DNA of 64,000 bases from Rhodobacteraceae bacterium S2214. Lineage in GTDB: Bacteria > Pseudomonadota > Alphaproteobacteria > Rhodobacterales > Rhodobacteraceae. The notes beneath the pieces were generated by a model. That model did no database searches and had not been told where the DNA came from. It saw nothing but the letters and a program-made list of their open reading frames with translations. The translations under genes were made by a program, and so were the position numbers. The stretch lies in assembly GCA_025141675.1 (NCBI GenBank), contig CP081161.1, positions 1,090,001 to 1,154,000 of the forward strand. The letters run 5' to 3'. Shown piece after piece: positions 9,455 through 17,835 of the stretch (positions within the stretch are counted from its first letter, which is position 1; the number at the start of each line of letters is the position of its first letter).

Positions 9455-10201
9455 ATGATTGATGCCCCGACCGAAATGGCCCCTGATAAGCAAAGCAATG
9501 CCTTTGTCCGCAGATTGCCCCTTATAGTCATAGCGGTTGTCGCTGTGTTGGGTGCGATTTTCTTGCGTGATTTCCTGACATTCGATGCGTTGAGTGAAAA
9601 TCGTGAAACGCTCCTGGCCTTCCGCGATGCCAATTACCTGCTGACAGCGTTGTTGTTCATTGCAGCCTACGTCGTGATCGTGGCCTTTTCATTGCCGGGT
9701 GCAACAATTGCTACGCTAACAGGCGGCTTTTTGTTCGCTACGTTCCCCGGTGCGTTATTTAATGTGACTGGTGCGACGTTAGGGGCGACTGCAATTTTCC
9801 TCGCGGCCCGTTGGGGATTCGGGGAAAAGCTGGGTGCCAAGCTGGAAGGATCCGAAGGGATCGTCAAAAAGATCAAAGATGGAATCGATGAAAACCAATG
9901 GTCGATGCTGTTCTTGATCCGTCTGGTGCCCGCGGTGCCGTTCTTCATGGCGAACCTGATTCCGTCGTTCCTGGAGGTCCCGACACGCCGCTTCATCATT
10001 TCAACATTCTTTGGCATCATTCCGGGTGCTGTGGTCTACACGTCCGTTGGTGCGGGTCTTGGTGAAGTGTTCGAGCGTGGCGAAACCCCGAACCTTGGCA
10101 TCATCTTTGAGCCATTCATCATTGGCCCAATCATCGGCCTTTGCGTGCTTGCCGCACTTCCTATTTTGATCAAGGCCGTGCGCGGCAAGAAAGGTCTTTA
10201 A
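9455..10201 (+). CDS. TVP38/TMEM64 (DedA-like) membrane protein
   Basis: A 248-residue inner membrane protein of the TVP38/TMEM64 (SNARE-associated/VTT domain) family: about six hydrophobic segments, the first at residues 20-38, with the conserved central region FSLPGATIATLTGGFLFAT and the RLVPAVPFFMANLIPSFLEV stretch. Members are thought to act as lipid scramblases or small-molecule transporters, but no substrate is established. It is followed after three bases by an FAD oxidoreductase, a pairing seen in many bacteria, which suggests a redox-linked membrane function. Confidence 0.8.
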   Translation: MIDAPTEMAPDKQSNAFVRRLPLIVIAVVAVLGAIFLRDFLTFDALSENRETLLAFRDANYLLTALLFIAAYVVIVAFSLPGATIATLTGGFLFATFPGALFNVTGATLGATAIFLAARWGFGEKLGAKLEGSEGIVKKIKDGIDENQWSMLFLIRLVPAVPFFMANLIPSFLEVPTRRFIISTFFGIIPGAVVYTSVGAGLGEVFERGETPNLGIIFEPFIIGPIIGLCVLAALPILIKAVRGKKGL

Positions 10202-10204
10202 GCC

Positions 10205-11623
10205 ATGAAACGTATTAAAACTGATATCTGTATCATTGGTGGTGGCTCGGGCGGTCTGTCTGTCGCAGCTGGTGCTGTTCAAATGGGCGCAAAAGTTGTC
10301 CTGCTCGAAGGCCACAAAATGGGCGGTGATTGCCTGAATTATGGCTGTGTTCCATCAAAGGCGCTGATCGCGTCCGCGAAACAGGCCTATGCGATGTCCC
10401 ATGGGTCCGCGCTGGGCATTGCAGACGAACAGGCGCAGGTGGACTACGCGGCGGCCAAAGATCACGTCGCCGACGTCATCGCGACGATTGCACCAGTCGA
10501 TTCGGTCGAGCGTTTCGAGGGTCTGGGCGTTCAGGTCATTCAGGAATTTGGCGCGTTCATCTCTGAAAACGAAGTGCAAGCCGGTGATACGATCATCGAA
10601 GCGCGTCGGTTTGTTGTGGCCACAGGGTCTGGCCCGTTTGTGCCGCCAATCGATGGCATTAGCGACGTTACATACTATACAAATGAAAACATCTTCGATC
10701 TGCGCGAAAAACCAAAGCATCTTCTCATCATCGGTGGCGGGCCCATCGGTATGGAAATGGCGCAAGCACATCGTCGCCTTGGTTGCGATGTCACCGTGAT
10801 TGAAGGGGCCAAGGCATTTGGCAACGATGATCCGGAAATGGCCGAAATCGTGCTGAACAAGATGCGCGACGAAGGCATCCAGATCATCGAAGGTGCGCAG
10901 GCGGAAAAGATCAGCGGCACGGACGATACGGTTACGGTTCACACGCCAAAGGGTGATTTCACTGGGTCCCATTTGCTTATGGCCGTTGGGCGTAAAGTAA
11001 ACATCGACAAGCTTGATCTGGATAAGGGCAACATCGCCCATGATCGGCGTGGTTTGAAAGTTGGGGATGACCTGCGGTCCGAGACAAACAAAAAGGTTTA
11101 TGCCGCTGGTGATGTCGCTGGTGGTCTACAGTTCACCCATGTCGCAGGCTATCACGCAGGTGTTCTGATCCGGTCACTTCTGTTCGGTCTGCCGTCCAAG
11201 CAAAAGACGTCTCATATTCCCTGGGCGACTTACACAGATCCAGAATTGTCCCAAGTCGGCCTGACTGAAGCGCAAGCCCGCGAAAAACATGGCGACAAGT
11301 TAGAAGTGGTGCGTTTCGAATATCACCACAACGACCGTGCCATCGCAGAACGGAAAACCACGGGCCTTATCAAGGTGATGGTGGTCAAGGGACGGCCAGT
11401 GGGCGCGTCCATCGCAGGCCATCTTGCGGGCGAATTGATCTCGATGTGGGCCATGGCGATTGCAAATAATATGAAAATGTCTGCCATCGCCAATACCGTT
11501 TTGCCTTACCCGACCATAAGTGAGGTCAACAAGCGGGCGGCTGGGGCCTATTTCAGCCCGCGCTTGTTTGATAGTGCAATGGTTAAGCGGGTTGTTGGGT
11601 TCGTTCAGCGCTGGATCCCGTAA
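10205..11623 (+). CDS. FAD pyridine nucleotide-disulfide oxidoreductase
   Basis: A 472-residue class I flavoprotein disulfide reductase (family of lipoamide dehydrogenase and mercuric reductase). It has an FAD GGGSGGLSVA loop at about residue 12, the redox disulfide in GGDCLNYGCVPSKA, an NAD(P)H loop GGGPIGMEMA, the FAD motif YAAGDVAGG and a C-terminal dimerisation domain. It lacks the N-terminal metal-binding domain and the C-terminal vicinal cysteine pair of mercuric reductase, so MerA activity is not supported. It is coupled to the TVP38-type gene, so the substrate may be a membrane-related thiol or quinone. Confidence 0.8.
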   Translation: MKRIKTDICIIGGGSGGLSVAAGAVQMGAKVVLLEGHKMGGDCLNYGCVPSKALIASAKQAYAMSHGSALGIADEQAQVDYAAAKDHVADVIATIAPVDSVERFEGLGVQVIQEFGAFISENEVQAGDTIIEARRFVVATGSGPFVPPIDGISDVTYYTNENIFDLREKPKHLLIIGGGPIGMEMAQAHRRLGCDVTVIEGAKAFGNDDPEMAEIVLNKMRDEGIQIIEGAQAEKISGTDDTVTVHTPKGDFTGSHLLMAVGRKVNIDKLDLDKGNIAHDRRGLKVGDDLRSETNKKVYAAGDVAGGLQFTHVAGYHAGVLIRSLLFGLPSKQKTSHIPWATYTDPELSQVGLTEAQAREKHGDKLEVVRFEYHHNDRAIAERKTTGLIKVMVVKGRPVGASIAGHLAGELISMWAMAIANNMKMSAIANTVLPYPTISEVNKRAAGAYFSPRLFDSAMVKRVVGFVQRWIP

Positions 11624-11644
11624 CGCAGGCAAGAAGGCGTCATT

Positions 11645-13069
11645 ATGTTCAATACCCTCTCTGGGCGGTTCTTGGTTCTTACTATCATCTTTGTGATGTT
11701 GGCCGAAGTTTTTATCTTTGTGCCGTCGATTGCGCGGTTCCGCGAAGATTACTTGCTCGAACGCCTTGAGAGGGCGCAAATCGCGTCTTTGGCGCTCGAG
11801 GCGGATCCGTTCATATCGCCAGAGCTGCAATCAGAGCTTTTGAAAAACGCTGACGTCTATAACGTTGTTCTACGGCGCAACGAAGTCCGGCAATTGGCGT
11901 TGTCATCACCGATCCCGTTTCCCGTGATGGCGACCTACGACATGCGCGATCCGTCGTCGTGGGAATTGATCAGGGACGCGATGTCGACGCTTGTCACCCA
12001 GGACGAACAGGTCATCCGTGTGATGGGGACACCTGTGCAGGGCGGCGGAACGCTGATTGAAATCACGACACCGCAAATGCCGCTGCGCGATGCAATGATG
12101 GCGTATGGACGGAACGTCTTGATCCTGTCGTTGGTGATTTCGGTTATCACGGCGGCGATGTTGTTTGTTGCGGTTCGCTACCTGCTTGTTCGGCCTATCA
12201 AAGGGTTGGTCGATCAGATGGAACGGTATGCCGCGGCACCAGAAGACGCGCGTAAGATCATTGAACCAACGGCCACCGTGCGCGAATTGCATGCGGCTGA
12301 ACTGGCGTTGCAGTCTATGGAAAACCAACTGACCGGCGCATTACGGCAAAAAGATCGTCTCGCGCAGCTTGGCGGTGCCGTTGCCAAGGTCAGCCATGAC
12401 CTGCGCAACATCCTCACGTCAGCGCAATTGTTCACGGACCGGATCGAAAGTTCGGAAGATCCACTGGTCAAACGCATGGCACCCAAGTTGGTCGGATCGA
12501 TCACGCGCGCGGTCAATCTGTGCGAAACGACCTTGGCCTTCGGGCGCGTGGAAGAACCGCAGCCAACGCTAACCCGCATTGTTCTGGTCGGATTGGTCGA
12601 CGAATTGTTGGAAGGCGAACGGCTTGCGGCAGGCGACGCACCAATCACGTTTGAAGCGGATGTGCCGACTGCGATGACCGTACGCGCGGACGGAGAACAA
12701 ATTTTCCGGGTCCTGTCCAATTTGCTGCGCAATGCCCGTCAAGCGATTGAAGCGACGCGGGCCCCTGGCACGATTACGATCCGCGGTTTCGAAGACGATG
12801 CAGCGTGGTGGATCGAAGTATGCGATACGGGGCCAGGGTTGCCGAAGCGAGCACGGGACAATCTGTTCAAACCGTTTGAAGGCGGGGCGCGTAAAGGCGG
12901 GACGGGACTGGGGCTCGTCATCGCAGGCGATTTGATCAGAGGCCACGGTGGCCGGTTGGAGCTCGGTAACACGGATGAAAACGGTACTGTGTTCGTGATC
13001 CAGCTGCCAAAAGCTGACTTGGCACTAGAGCCTTCGGCGTTAGAAATGGCCTCAATTGAACAAGATTAA
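11645..13069 (+). CDS. Orphan sensor histidine kinase
   Basis: A 474-residue inner membrane histidine kinase. One membrane helix lies at about residues 7-27 and a second at about 155-180, with a periplasmic sensor between them; then comes a HAMP-like linker, the phospho-acceptor box VSHDLRNIL (His at about residue 251), and the ATPase core with the N box NLLRNARQAIE, DTGPGLP and GGTGLGLVI. No response regulator is next to it, so its partner is elsewhere. It starts 21 bases behind the oxidoreductase and may share its transcript. Confidence 0.88.
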   Translation: MFNTLSGRFLVLTIIFVMLAEVFIFVPSIARFREDYLLERLERAQIASLALEADPFISPELQSELLKNADVYNVVLRRNEVRQLALSSPIPFPVMATYDMRDPSSWELIRDAMSTLVTQDEQVIRVMGTPVQGGGTLIEITTPQMPLRDAMMAYGRNVLILSLVISVITAAMLFVAVRYLLVRPIKGLVDQMERYAAAPEDARKIIEPTATVRELHAAELALQSMENQLTGALRQKDRLAQLGGAVAKVSHDLRNILTSAQLFTDRIESSEDPLVKRMAPKLVGSITRAVNLCETTLAFGRVEEPQPTLTRIVLVGLVDELLEGERLAAGDAPITFEADVPTAMTVRADGEQIFRVLSNLLRNARQAIEATRAPGTITIRGFEDDAAWWIEVCDTGPGLPKRARDNLFKPFEGGARKGGTGLGLVIAGDLIRGHGGRLELGNTDENGTVFVIQLPKADLALEPSALEMASIEQD

Positions 13070-13129
13070 AAATACTTACAATTTGGGCCTTGCATACCCC
13101 GGCAGGCACAGCTAAATCCCACCACACGC

Positions 13130-13206
13130 GGATTGGTAGCTCAGTTGGATAGAGTACTTGACTACGAATCAAGGGGTCGGGGGTTCGAATCCTCCCCAGT
13201 CCGCCA
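13130..13206 (+). tRNA. tRNA-Arg (ACG)
   Basis: A 77-base cloverleaf: acceptor GGATTGG (13130-13136) pairs with CCAGTCC, the anticodon stem CTTGA/TCAAG encloses the loop CTACGAA with anticodon ACG, and the T arm holds TTCGAAT. The 3' end GCCA is encoded. The accessory segment begins within seven bases of its 3' end, making this a likely island boundary. Confidence 0.95.
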
Positions 13207-13212
13207 TTTACC

Positions 13213-13838
13213 ACTTTTGTCGAAAACCGAGATAACTTGCCTTTTTGCGCGGTAAGTTGCCTTTTTCGGCGTGCATTGCGGACCTTTCTTTTCAATTTGA
13301 TTGCCATGGCTTGTTTCTCGCGTCTTTCAATCGTTGCAGGTTTTCAAGACAACGCACGTAGTGCGCTTGCTCTGAAACCTTGCCACGTGGCGAACGCGGG
13401 AGGGGGCGAGGCAGGTCTATTCGACGGCAGTGGTGCGGCCCGCAGGCGCTAGCCGAGGACACGGTGCTGTCTAATGGGCTTGCCCGAGGGGGAGGGCCGC
13501 GCCCTCACCCTGACGCTGTGCAGCGGCGTTCGGCTTGCCCGAACCCCCAACAGCCATAGAAAGCGCAGGATCGCAGATCCGTTGCCCCAGCGACCGTCAC
13601 CCGTAGGGCAGATCGGCGCGGCCCATAGACAGCATGAGACAAAGGAAAGGCACCGGCTCTGAAGGAGACGTTGCCCGACTATTGTATCAGGTGGCGATGG
13701 GTTGCGCTGTTCTGGGTGAAAGCTGCTCCTTGCAGCTGGAAGCTAGGGCGCGGTGACACATCCAAAGGATGGGGCGGGGGCCATGCTGCAATTGCAGCCA
13801 AACGCAGCATTGGCGGAAAGCGGAAGTTCGCGGCAACC
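13213..13838 (+). repeat. Long direct repeat, copy 1
   Basis: About 625 bases that match 37259-37862 in the same orientation, by eye at nine positions in ten or better over long stretches, beginning with ACTTTTGTCGAAA and ending in the GGCGGAAAGCGGA-type segment. Copy 1 has an extra 20 bp partial tandem duplication of ACTTGCCTTTTT near 13232-13255. No convincing reading frame spans it. It starts immediately behind tRNA-Arg. It may be a degenerate mobile or repeat unit; its identity is unknown. Confidence 0.8.
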
Positions 13839-13904
13839 GCGAAATTTAATAAAACTCTCGCAGGGCTGGGTGCATTGAAAACAGTATCTTGGTCGCGCGT
13901 TTTG

Positions 13905-14354
13905 TTAGCTTACATCTTCCCAGAAGTGACTTGGCATGTCGTGCATCAGTTCCGCAGCTTTATCGTCTATCCAATCTTGTTTTTCGTCGATGGACCAATT
14001 TGATGCGATTTCGTCAGTACTCAACAGCTGGCGCGCTTTGGATTTTGCCTGACGGTACTTCATCTCATCAATACGATCGTCTGGAACGATCGCGTACACA
14101 AATTTCCCGCCCATAGCCGCGGCTAATTGGTCCATTTGCTTGAGGGAAACGGCACCGTCTTTTTCACTGCGTTCCGCCTGATAAACAGCATTGCGGCTGA
14201 CGCCTTTGCGCTGCGCCACATATTCCGCTGACATACCGAGTGCGGCCCGCATTGCGGCAATCCACCCCTTGGGTGGCACCTCAACGTCACCAAGTTGCTT
14301 TGCTGCACGATCAAGCAGCCGCGTCAGGCGTCTTTGTTCCATGAAATCGGGCAT
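13905..14354 (-). CDS. MmyA-like HTH regulator (mobile mystery protein A)
   Basis: A 149-residue DNA-binding protein matching the pattern of mobile mystery protein A. It has an N-terminal RRLTRLLDRAAKQL helix, the GWIAAMRAALGMS lead-in, an Xre-type helix-turn-helix at about residues 40-75 (VAQRKGVSRNAVYQAE), then LKQMDQLAAAMGGKFVYAIV. In other genomes MmyA precedes mmyB, a Fic-domain partner, in what resembles a toxin-antitoxin pair; no mmyB is visible here on either side. An AT-rich divergent promoter region (14355-14490) separates it from yqiJ. Confidence 0.75.
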   Translation of the reverse strand: MPDFMEQRRLTRLLDRAAKQLGDVEVPPKGWIAAMRAALGMSAEYVAQRKGVSRNAVYQAERSEKDGAVSLKQMDQLAAAMGGKFVYAIVPDDRIDEMKYRQAKSKARQLLSTDEIASNWSIDEKQDWIDDKAAELMHDMPSHFWEDVS

Positions 14355-14490
14355 AAGGTATGCTCTGCAATCAATATCAGTATAATATTACATTATAAAT
14401 AGAATTTAAAAGTAAGCAAATTATTATTTTTGCACATATATACTTCAAATACACTCAGGGTTGTGTTATGTATGTTTTGAAAGGAATACT

Positions 14491-15177
14491 ATGCACGCAC
14501 TTTTTACGTCCGCGGGGACCGTCCCGTTTTCAATCGCACTTGCTGTTGTTGCCGGTCTGTTTGTGCTCGAAATCATCACGGCGCTTTTGGGCGGCTCAAT
14601 CCTTGGGGTTGGGACGGATGCGCCTGACGTTGACGTTGATCTCGACTTTGACTTTTCAGCAGATATCGATGCGGGCATCGAAGTTGCAGACGGGCTCGAT
14701 GGTGTGGATATCCCCGACCCACATGCATCGTCTGGCGGCGTGTTCACGTGGATCGGCGCACGCGATGTGCCAGTCCTTATCTGGTTGGTTTCGTTTCTGA
14801 CGATGTTCGGTTTGGCCGGACTGATCCTGCAATCGGTCAGTGGTGGCGTGATTGGCAAACAACTACCACCGTTCATCGCTGCTATCATCGTTTTTATGCC
14901 AGCTCTTGCTGTGACCCGCCTGATTGCAAATTGGGTCGCTCTACTTATGCCTAAAACCGAAACGACAGCGCTGCGCGCACGTCATTTGGGGGGCTATCAT
15001 GGCACGATAACGCAAGGCACCGCGTCACGCGGTAAGCCTGCCGAGGTCAAGATCAAAGACCGCCATGGTAACATTCACTATCTGCGGGTTGAACCGCTGC
15101 ATGATGACGACAGGTTTGCCCAAGGCACCGACGTCACGCTTATCCGGAAACGCGGCGACAAATTCTTCGTCATCTAA
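14491..15177 (+). CDS. yqiJ: YqiJ-like membrane OB-fold protein
   Basis: A 228-residue inner membrane protein with a hydrophobic helix at about residues 10-33, an acidic Asp-rich linker (about 45-80), two further membrane segments (about 90-140), and a C-terminal OB-fold-like domain (GTITQGTASRGKPAEVKIKD). This is the YqiJ/NfeD-like partner of flotillin-type YqiK, which follows 42 bases downstream. The start at 14491 has AAAGGAA upstream. It may help assemble flotillin membrane domains; this is known for the family, not shown here. Confidence 0.75.
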   Translation: MHALFTSAGTVPFSIALAVVAGLFVLEIITALLGGSILGVGTDAPDVDVDLDFDFSADIDAGIEVADGLDGVDIPDPHASSGGVFTWIGARDVPVLIWLVSFLTMFGLAGLILQSVSGGVIGKQLPPFIAAIIVFMPALAVTRLIANWVALLMPKTETTALRARHLGGYHGTITQGTASRGKPAEVKIKDRHGNIHYLRVEPLHDDDRFAQGTDVTLIRKRGDKFFVI

Positions 15178-15219
15178 ACCCCGCTTCCGTTCATTTTCAA
15201 AAATCTAAGGAGTTATTCA

Positions 15220-16878
15220 ATGGATCTTATTTCCATCGCAACCGTTGCTGGCATCATTGTCGGTCTACTTATTTTTATCGGCCTGATTATGGCCCGTCTT
15301 TACAAACGTGCCACGCGCGAAACGAGCCTCGTGAAAACAGGGTCGGGGGGACGCAAGGTCATCATGGATGGCGGTACTATTGTCGTGCCCTTCCTGCATG
15401 AGATTTCAAAAGTGAACATGAAAACCCTGCGCCTCGAAGTGGCTCGCGTGAATGAACAATCTTTGATTACGAAGGACCGCATGCGTGTTGACGTAGGTGT
15501 TGAATTCTACGTGTCGGTAAATGCAACCGAAGACGGTATTTCGCGCGCCGCACAGACGCTTGGTGACCGTACCTTCCATGTGGATCAACTGCGGGAAATG
15601 ATCGAAGGTAAGTTGGTCGATGGTCTGCGGGCTGTGGCCGCACAGATGACCATGGACGAGCTGCACGAAAATCGCGCAAGTTTTGTTCAAGAGGTGCAGA
15701 ATGCGATCTCAGAGGATCTGTTGAAGAACGGTTTGGAACTCGAGGCCGTATCGCTGACCGCTTTGGACCAAACGCCTTTTGAATCGCTCGACGAGAACAA
15801 CGCGTTTAACGCTGTGGGTATGCAAAAGTTGGCGGCTGTGATTGCCACATCTCGCAAGCAACGTGCTGAAATTACAGCTGAAGCGGATGTATCTGTGGCG
15901 CAATCAGAGATGGAAGCCGAAAAGCGCAAGTACGAAATTGAGCGCGATCAAAAGCATGCCGAGATCAAGCAGATCGAGGAAATCCAGACGTTGCAGGCAG
16001 AGCAAGAAGCGCAGATTGCACGCAATCAGGAAGCCTCCGACCGTGCGAAGGATGAAGCGCGGATTGGACGCGAGAAAGCCGTCCGAGAAGCAGAGATCGC
16101 CCGCGAGCGTGCCATCCGTGAAGCCGAAATCAACAAAGAGCGCGAGCTTGAAGTCGCAGATCAGGAGCGTCAGATCATTGTCGCGCGTAAGTCCGAGGAA
16201 GAAAGTCAGGCAAGCGCATCTGCGGACAATGCCCGCGCTGAGGCCAAAAAGGCATCTGAGGCGATTGAAACAGCCCGCGCGGTTGCTGAAGCCGAGCGTG
16301 CCAAGCAGATTGCTTTGATTGAAGCCCAAAAAGAAGCGGAACGTCAAGCAACGGCCATTCGTCTCTCTGCTCAGGCAGAAAAGGAAGCGGCAAGCGACCG
16401 TGCTGCGGCTAAGCTGGAAGAGGCCCAGGCCGATGCCAATGCGTTGACGGTGCGCGCCGAGGCGAAAAAGGCTGACTTGCTTGCGACCGCTGAGGGTCAG
16501 ACGGCGATTGCGAATTCCGAGAACGAATTGAGCGCTGAAATTATCGCCATGAAGGTCCGCTTAGCACAACTCGAAGCAATGCCTGCGATCATTGCTGAAA
16601 TGGTGAAGCCGGCTGAGAAGATCGATTCCATCAAGATCCATCAGGTAACTGGTATGAGTGGTATTGGCGGGGCTGATACGGTCAACGCAGGTGGTACCCC
16701 AGTTAATCAGGCGCTGGACTCGGTGCTCGGAATGGCTTTGCAAATGCCCGCTATGCAAGCGCTCGGTAAGGAGTTGGGTGTAAGCTTGGAGAATGGGCTG
16801 AGTGGTGTGGTCAATGATGTGATGGACGTTCCTCCGGCAACTGATGAAGCCGTCAAAGAGGATAGCGCCGCCACATAA
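15220..16878 (+). CDS. yqiK: Flotillin-like protein YqiK
   Basis: A 552-residue SPFH-domain protein with one N-terminal membrane helix (about residues 7-27), a band-7/SPFH domain (about 40-200), a very long Ala/Glu/Lys/Arg-rich coiled coil (about 200-440) and a C-terminal tail. It matches bacterial flotillin YqiK, a scaffold of ordered membrane domains. It is preceded by yqiJ and by the AAGGAG ribosome site, and is followed by a hairpin terminator. Next come the potassium uptake genes ktrA-ktrB, in a separate transcript. Confidence 0.88.
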   Translation: MDLISIATVAGIIVGLLIFIGLIMARLYKRATRETSLVKTGSGGRKVIMDGGTIVVPFLHEISKVNMKTLRLEVARVNEQSLITKDRMRVDVGVEFYVSVNATEDGISRAAQTLGDRTFHVDQLREMIEGKLVDGLRAVAAQMTMDELHENRASFVQEVQNAISEDLLKNGLELEAVSLTALDQTPFESLDENNAFNAVGMQKLAAVIATSRKQRAEITAEADVSVAQSEMEAEKRKYEIERDQKHAEIKQIEEIQTLQAEQEAQIARNQEASDRAKDEARIGREKAVREAEIARERAIREAEINKERELEVADQERQIIVARKSEEESQASASADNARAEAKKASEAIETARAVAEAERAKQIALIEAQKEAERQATAIRLSAQAEKEAASDRAAAKLEEAQADANALTVRAEAKKADLLATAEGQTAIANSENELSAEIIAMKVRLAQLEAMPAIIAEMVKPAEKIDSIKIHQVTGMSGIGGADTVNAGGTPVNQALDSVLGMALQMPAMQALGKELGVSLENGLSGVVNDVMDVPPATDEAVKEDSAAT

Positions 16879-16887
16879 GCAATCTCG

Positions 16888-16911
16888 ATATCGCCCCTTC
16901 GGGGGCGATAT
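16888..16911 (+). terminator. Hairpin terminator behind yqiK
   Basis: A perfect 10 bp stem ATATCGCCCC/GGGGCGATAT closed by a TTCG tetraloop lies 10 bases after the yqiK stop. The T-run that follows is short, so termination may be partly Rho-assisted. The remaining 244 bases to ktrA hold no gene that I can see. Confidence 0.6.
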
Positions 16912-17155
16912 TCATTTGGGAGAGCGTTCTGGGAATCGGTTTTGGTATGACGCAGCGGGTTCCAAATTTGCTTTACGATGCGAAGATGCTGCAACGCGGC
17001 GCCGCTTCTTTTGTCTGATGTCTGCTTTGGGCCGTGCGTGTCGATTAAATCGAGACCGTTCGGCCGGATCGCGGCGACGCGGCTAACGGCAGGTGTGAGC
17101 CCATGTTGACAAATTGCTGCGCCGCGGCAAGGTTCCCCATCTATGATCAAAGATC

Positions 17156-17833
17156 GTGAGTTCAGACATGAAAAATACTGCTAACCGAACTTTTGGTGTC
17201 GTCGGGCTCGGCAATTTTGGCAGCACCGTCGCAAAGGAGTTGCAGCGATTCGGCAATCACGTCGTCGGGGTCGACATATCCGAAGCACGCGTCATAACCC
17301 TTGCCGATACACTCTCTCAGGCCATGATTGTGGATGCACGCGATGATGCGGCTTTGCGGGAAGCGGGCTTTGGTGATTGTGATGTGGCCGTAGTTGCCAT
17401 GGGCGACGATCTGGAGGCCAGTATCCTTGCGGCGATCAACCTCAAACTTGTCGGGGTTCCGGTTGTTTGGGCCAAAGCCACGACCAAAACGCATCACCGA
17501 ATTCTGAGCAAACTTGGTGTCGACAGGATCATTCATCCGGAAGTTGAGGTCGGTCAACACATCGCGCAGGTTTTGCATAACCCGCTGGTGCGTGACTATG
17601 TCAGCCTGGGCAACGGCTACCACGTTGTCAATTTTCGTATCCCTGAAAGCCTTGAAGGCAAGAGCCTGAAAGACCTGCCGCATGGCGATAAATTCAATCT
17701 GCGTTGCATCGGGGTCATGCGGGGAACCGATTACGTAGGGCAAGATGCGACAGGATGCCAACTGGAGCGGCACGACCTTCTACTATTGCTCGGCCAACGA
17801 AAAGATCTGCGCAACTTCGCAGCTAGCCTCTAA
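17156..17833 (+). CDS. ktrA: Potassium uptake regulatory subunit KtrA
   Basis: A 225-residue cytoplasmic RCK protein: a Rossmann TrkA-N domain (GVVGLGNFGSTVAKEL, acidic VVGVD at the end of the second strand) at about residues 14-130 and a TrkA-C domain at about 145-220. It gates the KtrB channel in response to nucleotides. A GTG at 17156 and an ATG at 17168 are both possible starts; neither has a strong ribosome site. ktrB follows after two bases. Confidence 0.9.
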   Translation: MSSDMKNTANRTFGVVGLGNFGSTVAKELQRFGNHVVGVDISEARVITLADTLSQAMIVDARDDAALREAGFGDCDVAVVAMGDDLEASILAAINLKLVGVPVVWAKATTKTHHRILSKLGVDRIIHPEVEVGQHIAQVLHNPLVRDYVSLGNGYHVVNFRIPESLEGKSLKDLPHGDKFNLRCIGVMRGTDYVGQDATGCQLERHDLLLLLGQRKDLRNFAASL

Positions 17834-17835
17834 CC

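Noticed and set aside
10205..11623. Flavoprotein as mercuric reductase
   Set aside because: It has the redox disulfide of the family but neither the N-terminal metal-binding domain nor the C-terminal cysteine pair of MerA, and it is linked to a TVP38-type gene rather than mer genes.
13213..13307. Small basic protein starting MAIKLKRKV on the minus strand in both long repeats
   Set aside because: Only the first 17 or so codons agree; the frames diverge after that, and neither has a ribosome site. The likeness is explained by the nucleotide repeat.
13474..13662. Reading frame LPEGEGRALTLTLCSG in both long repeats as a gene
   Set aside because: It is short, repeats with the DNA in both copies, has no ribosome site and shows no coding-type substitution pattern that I can see.
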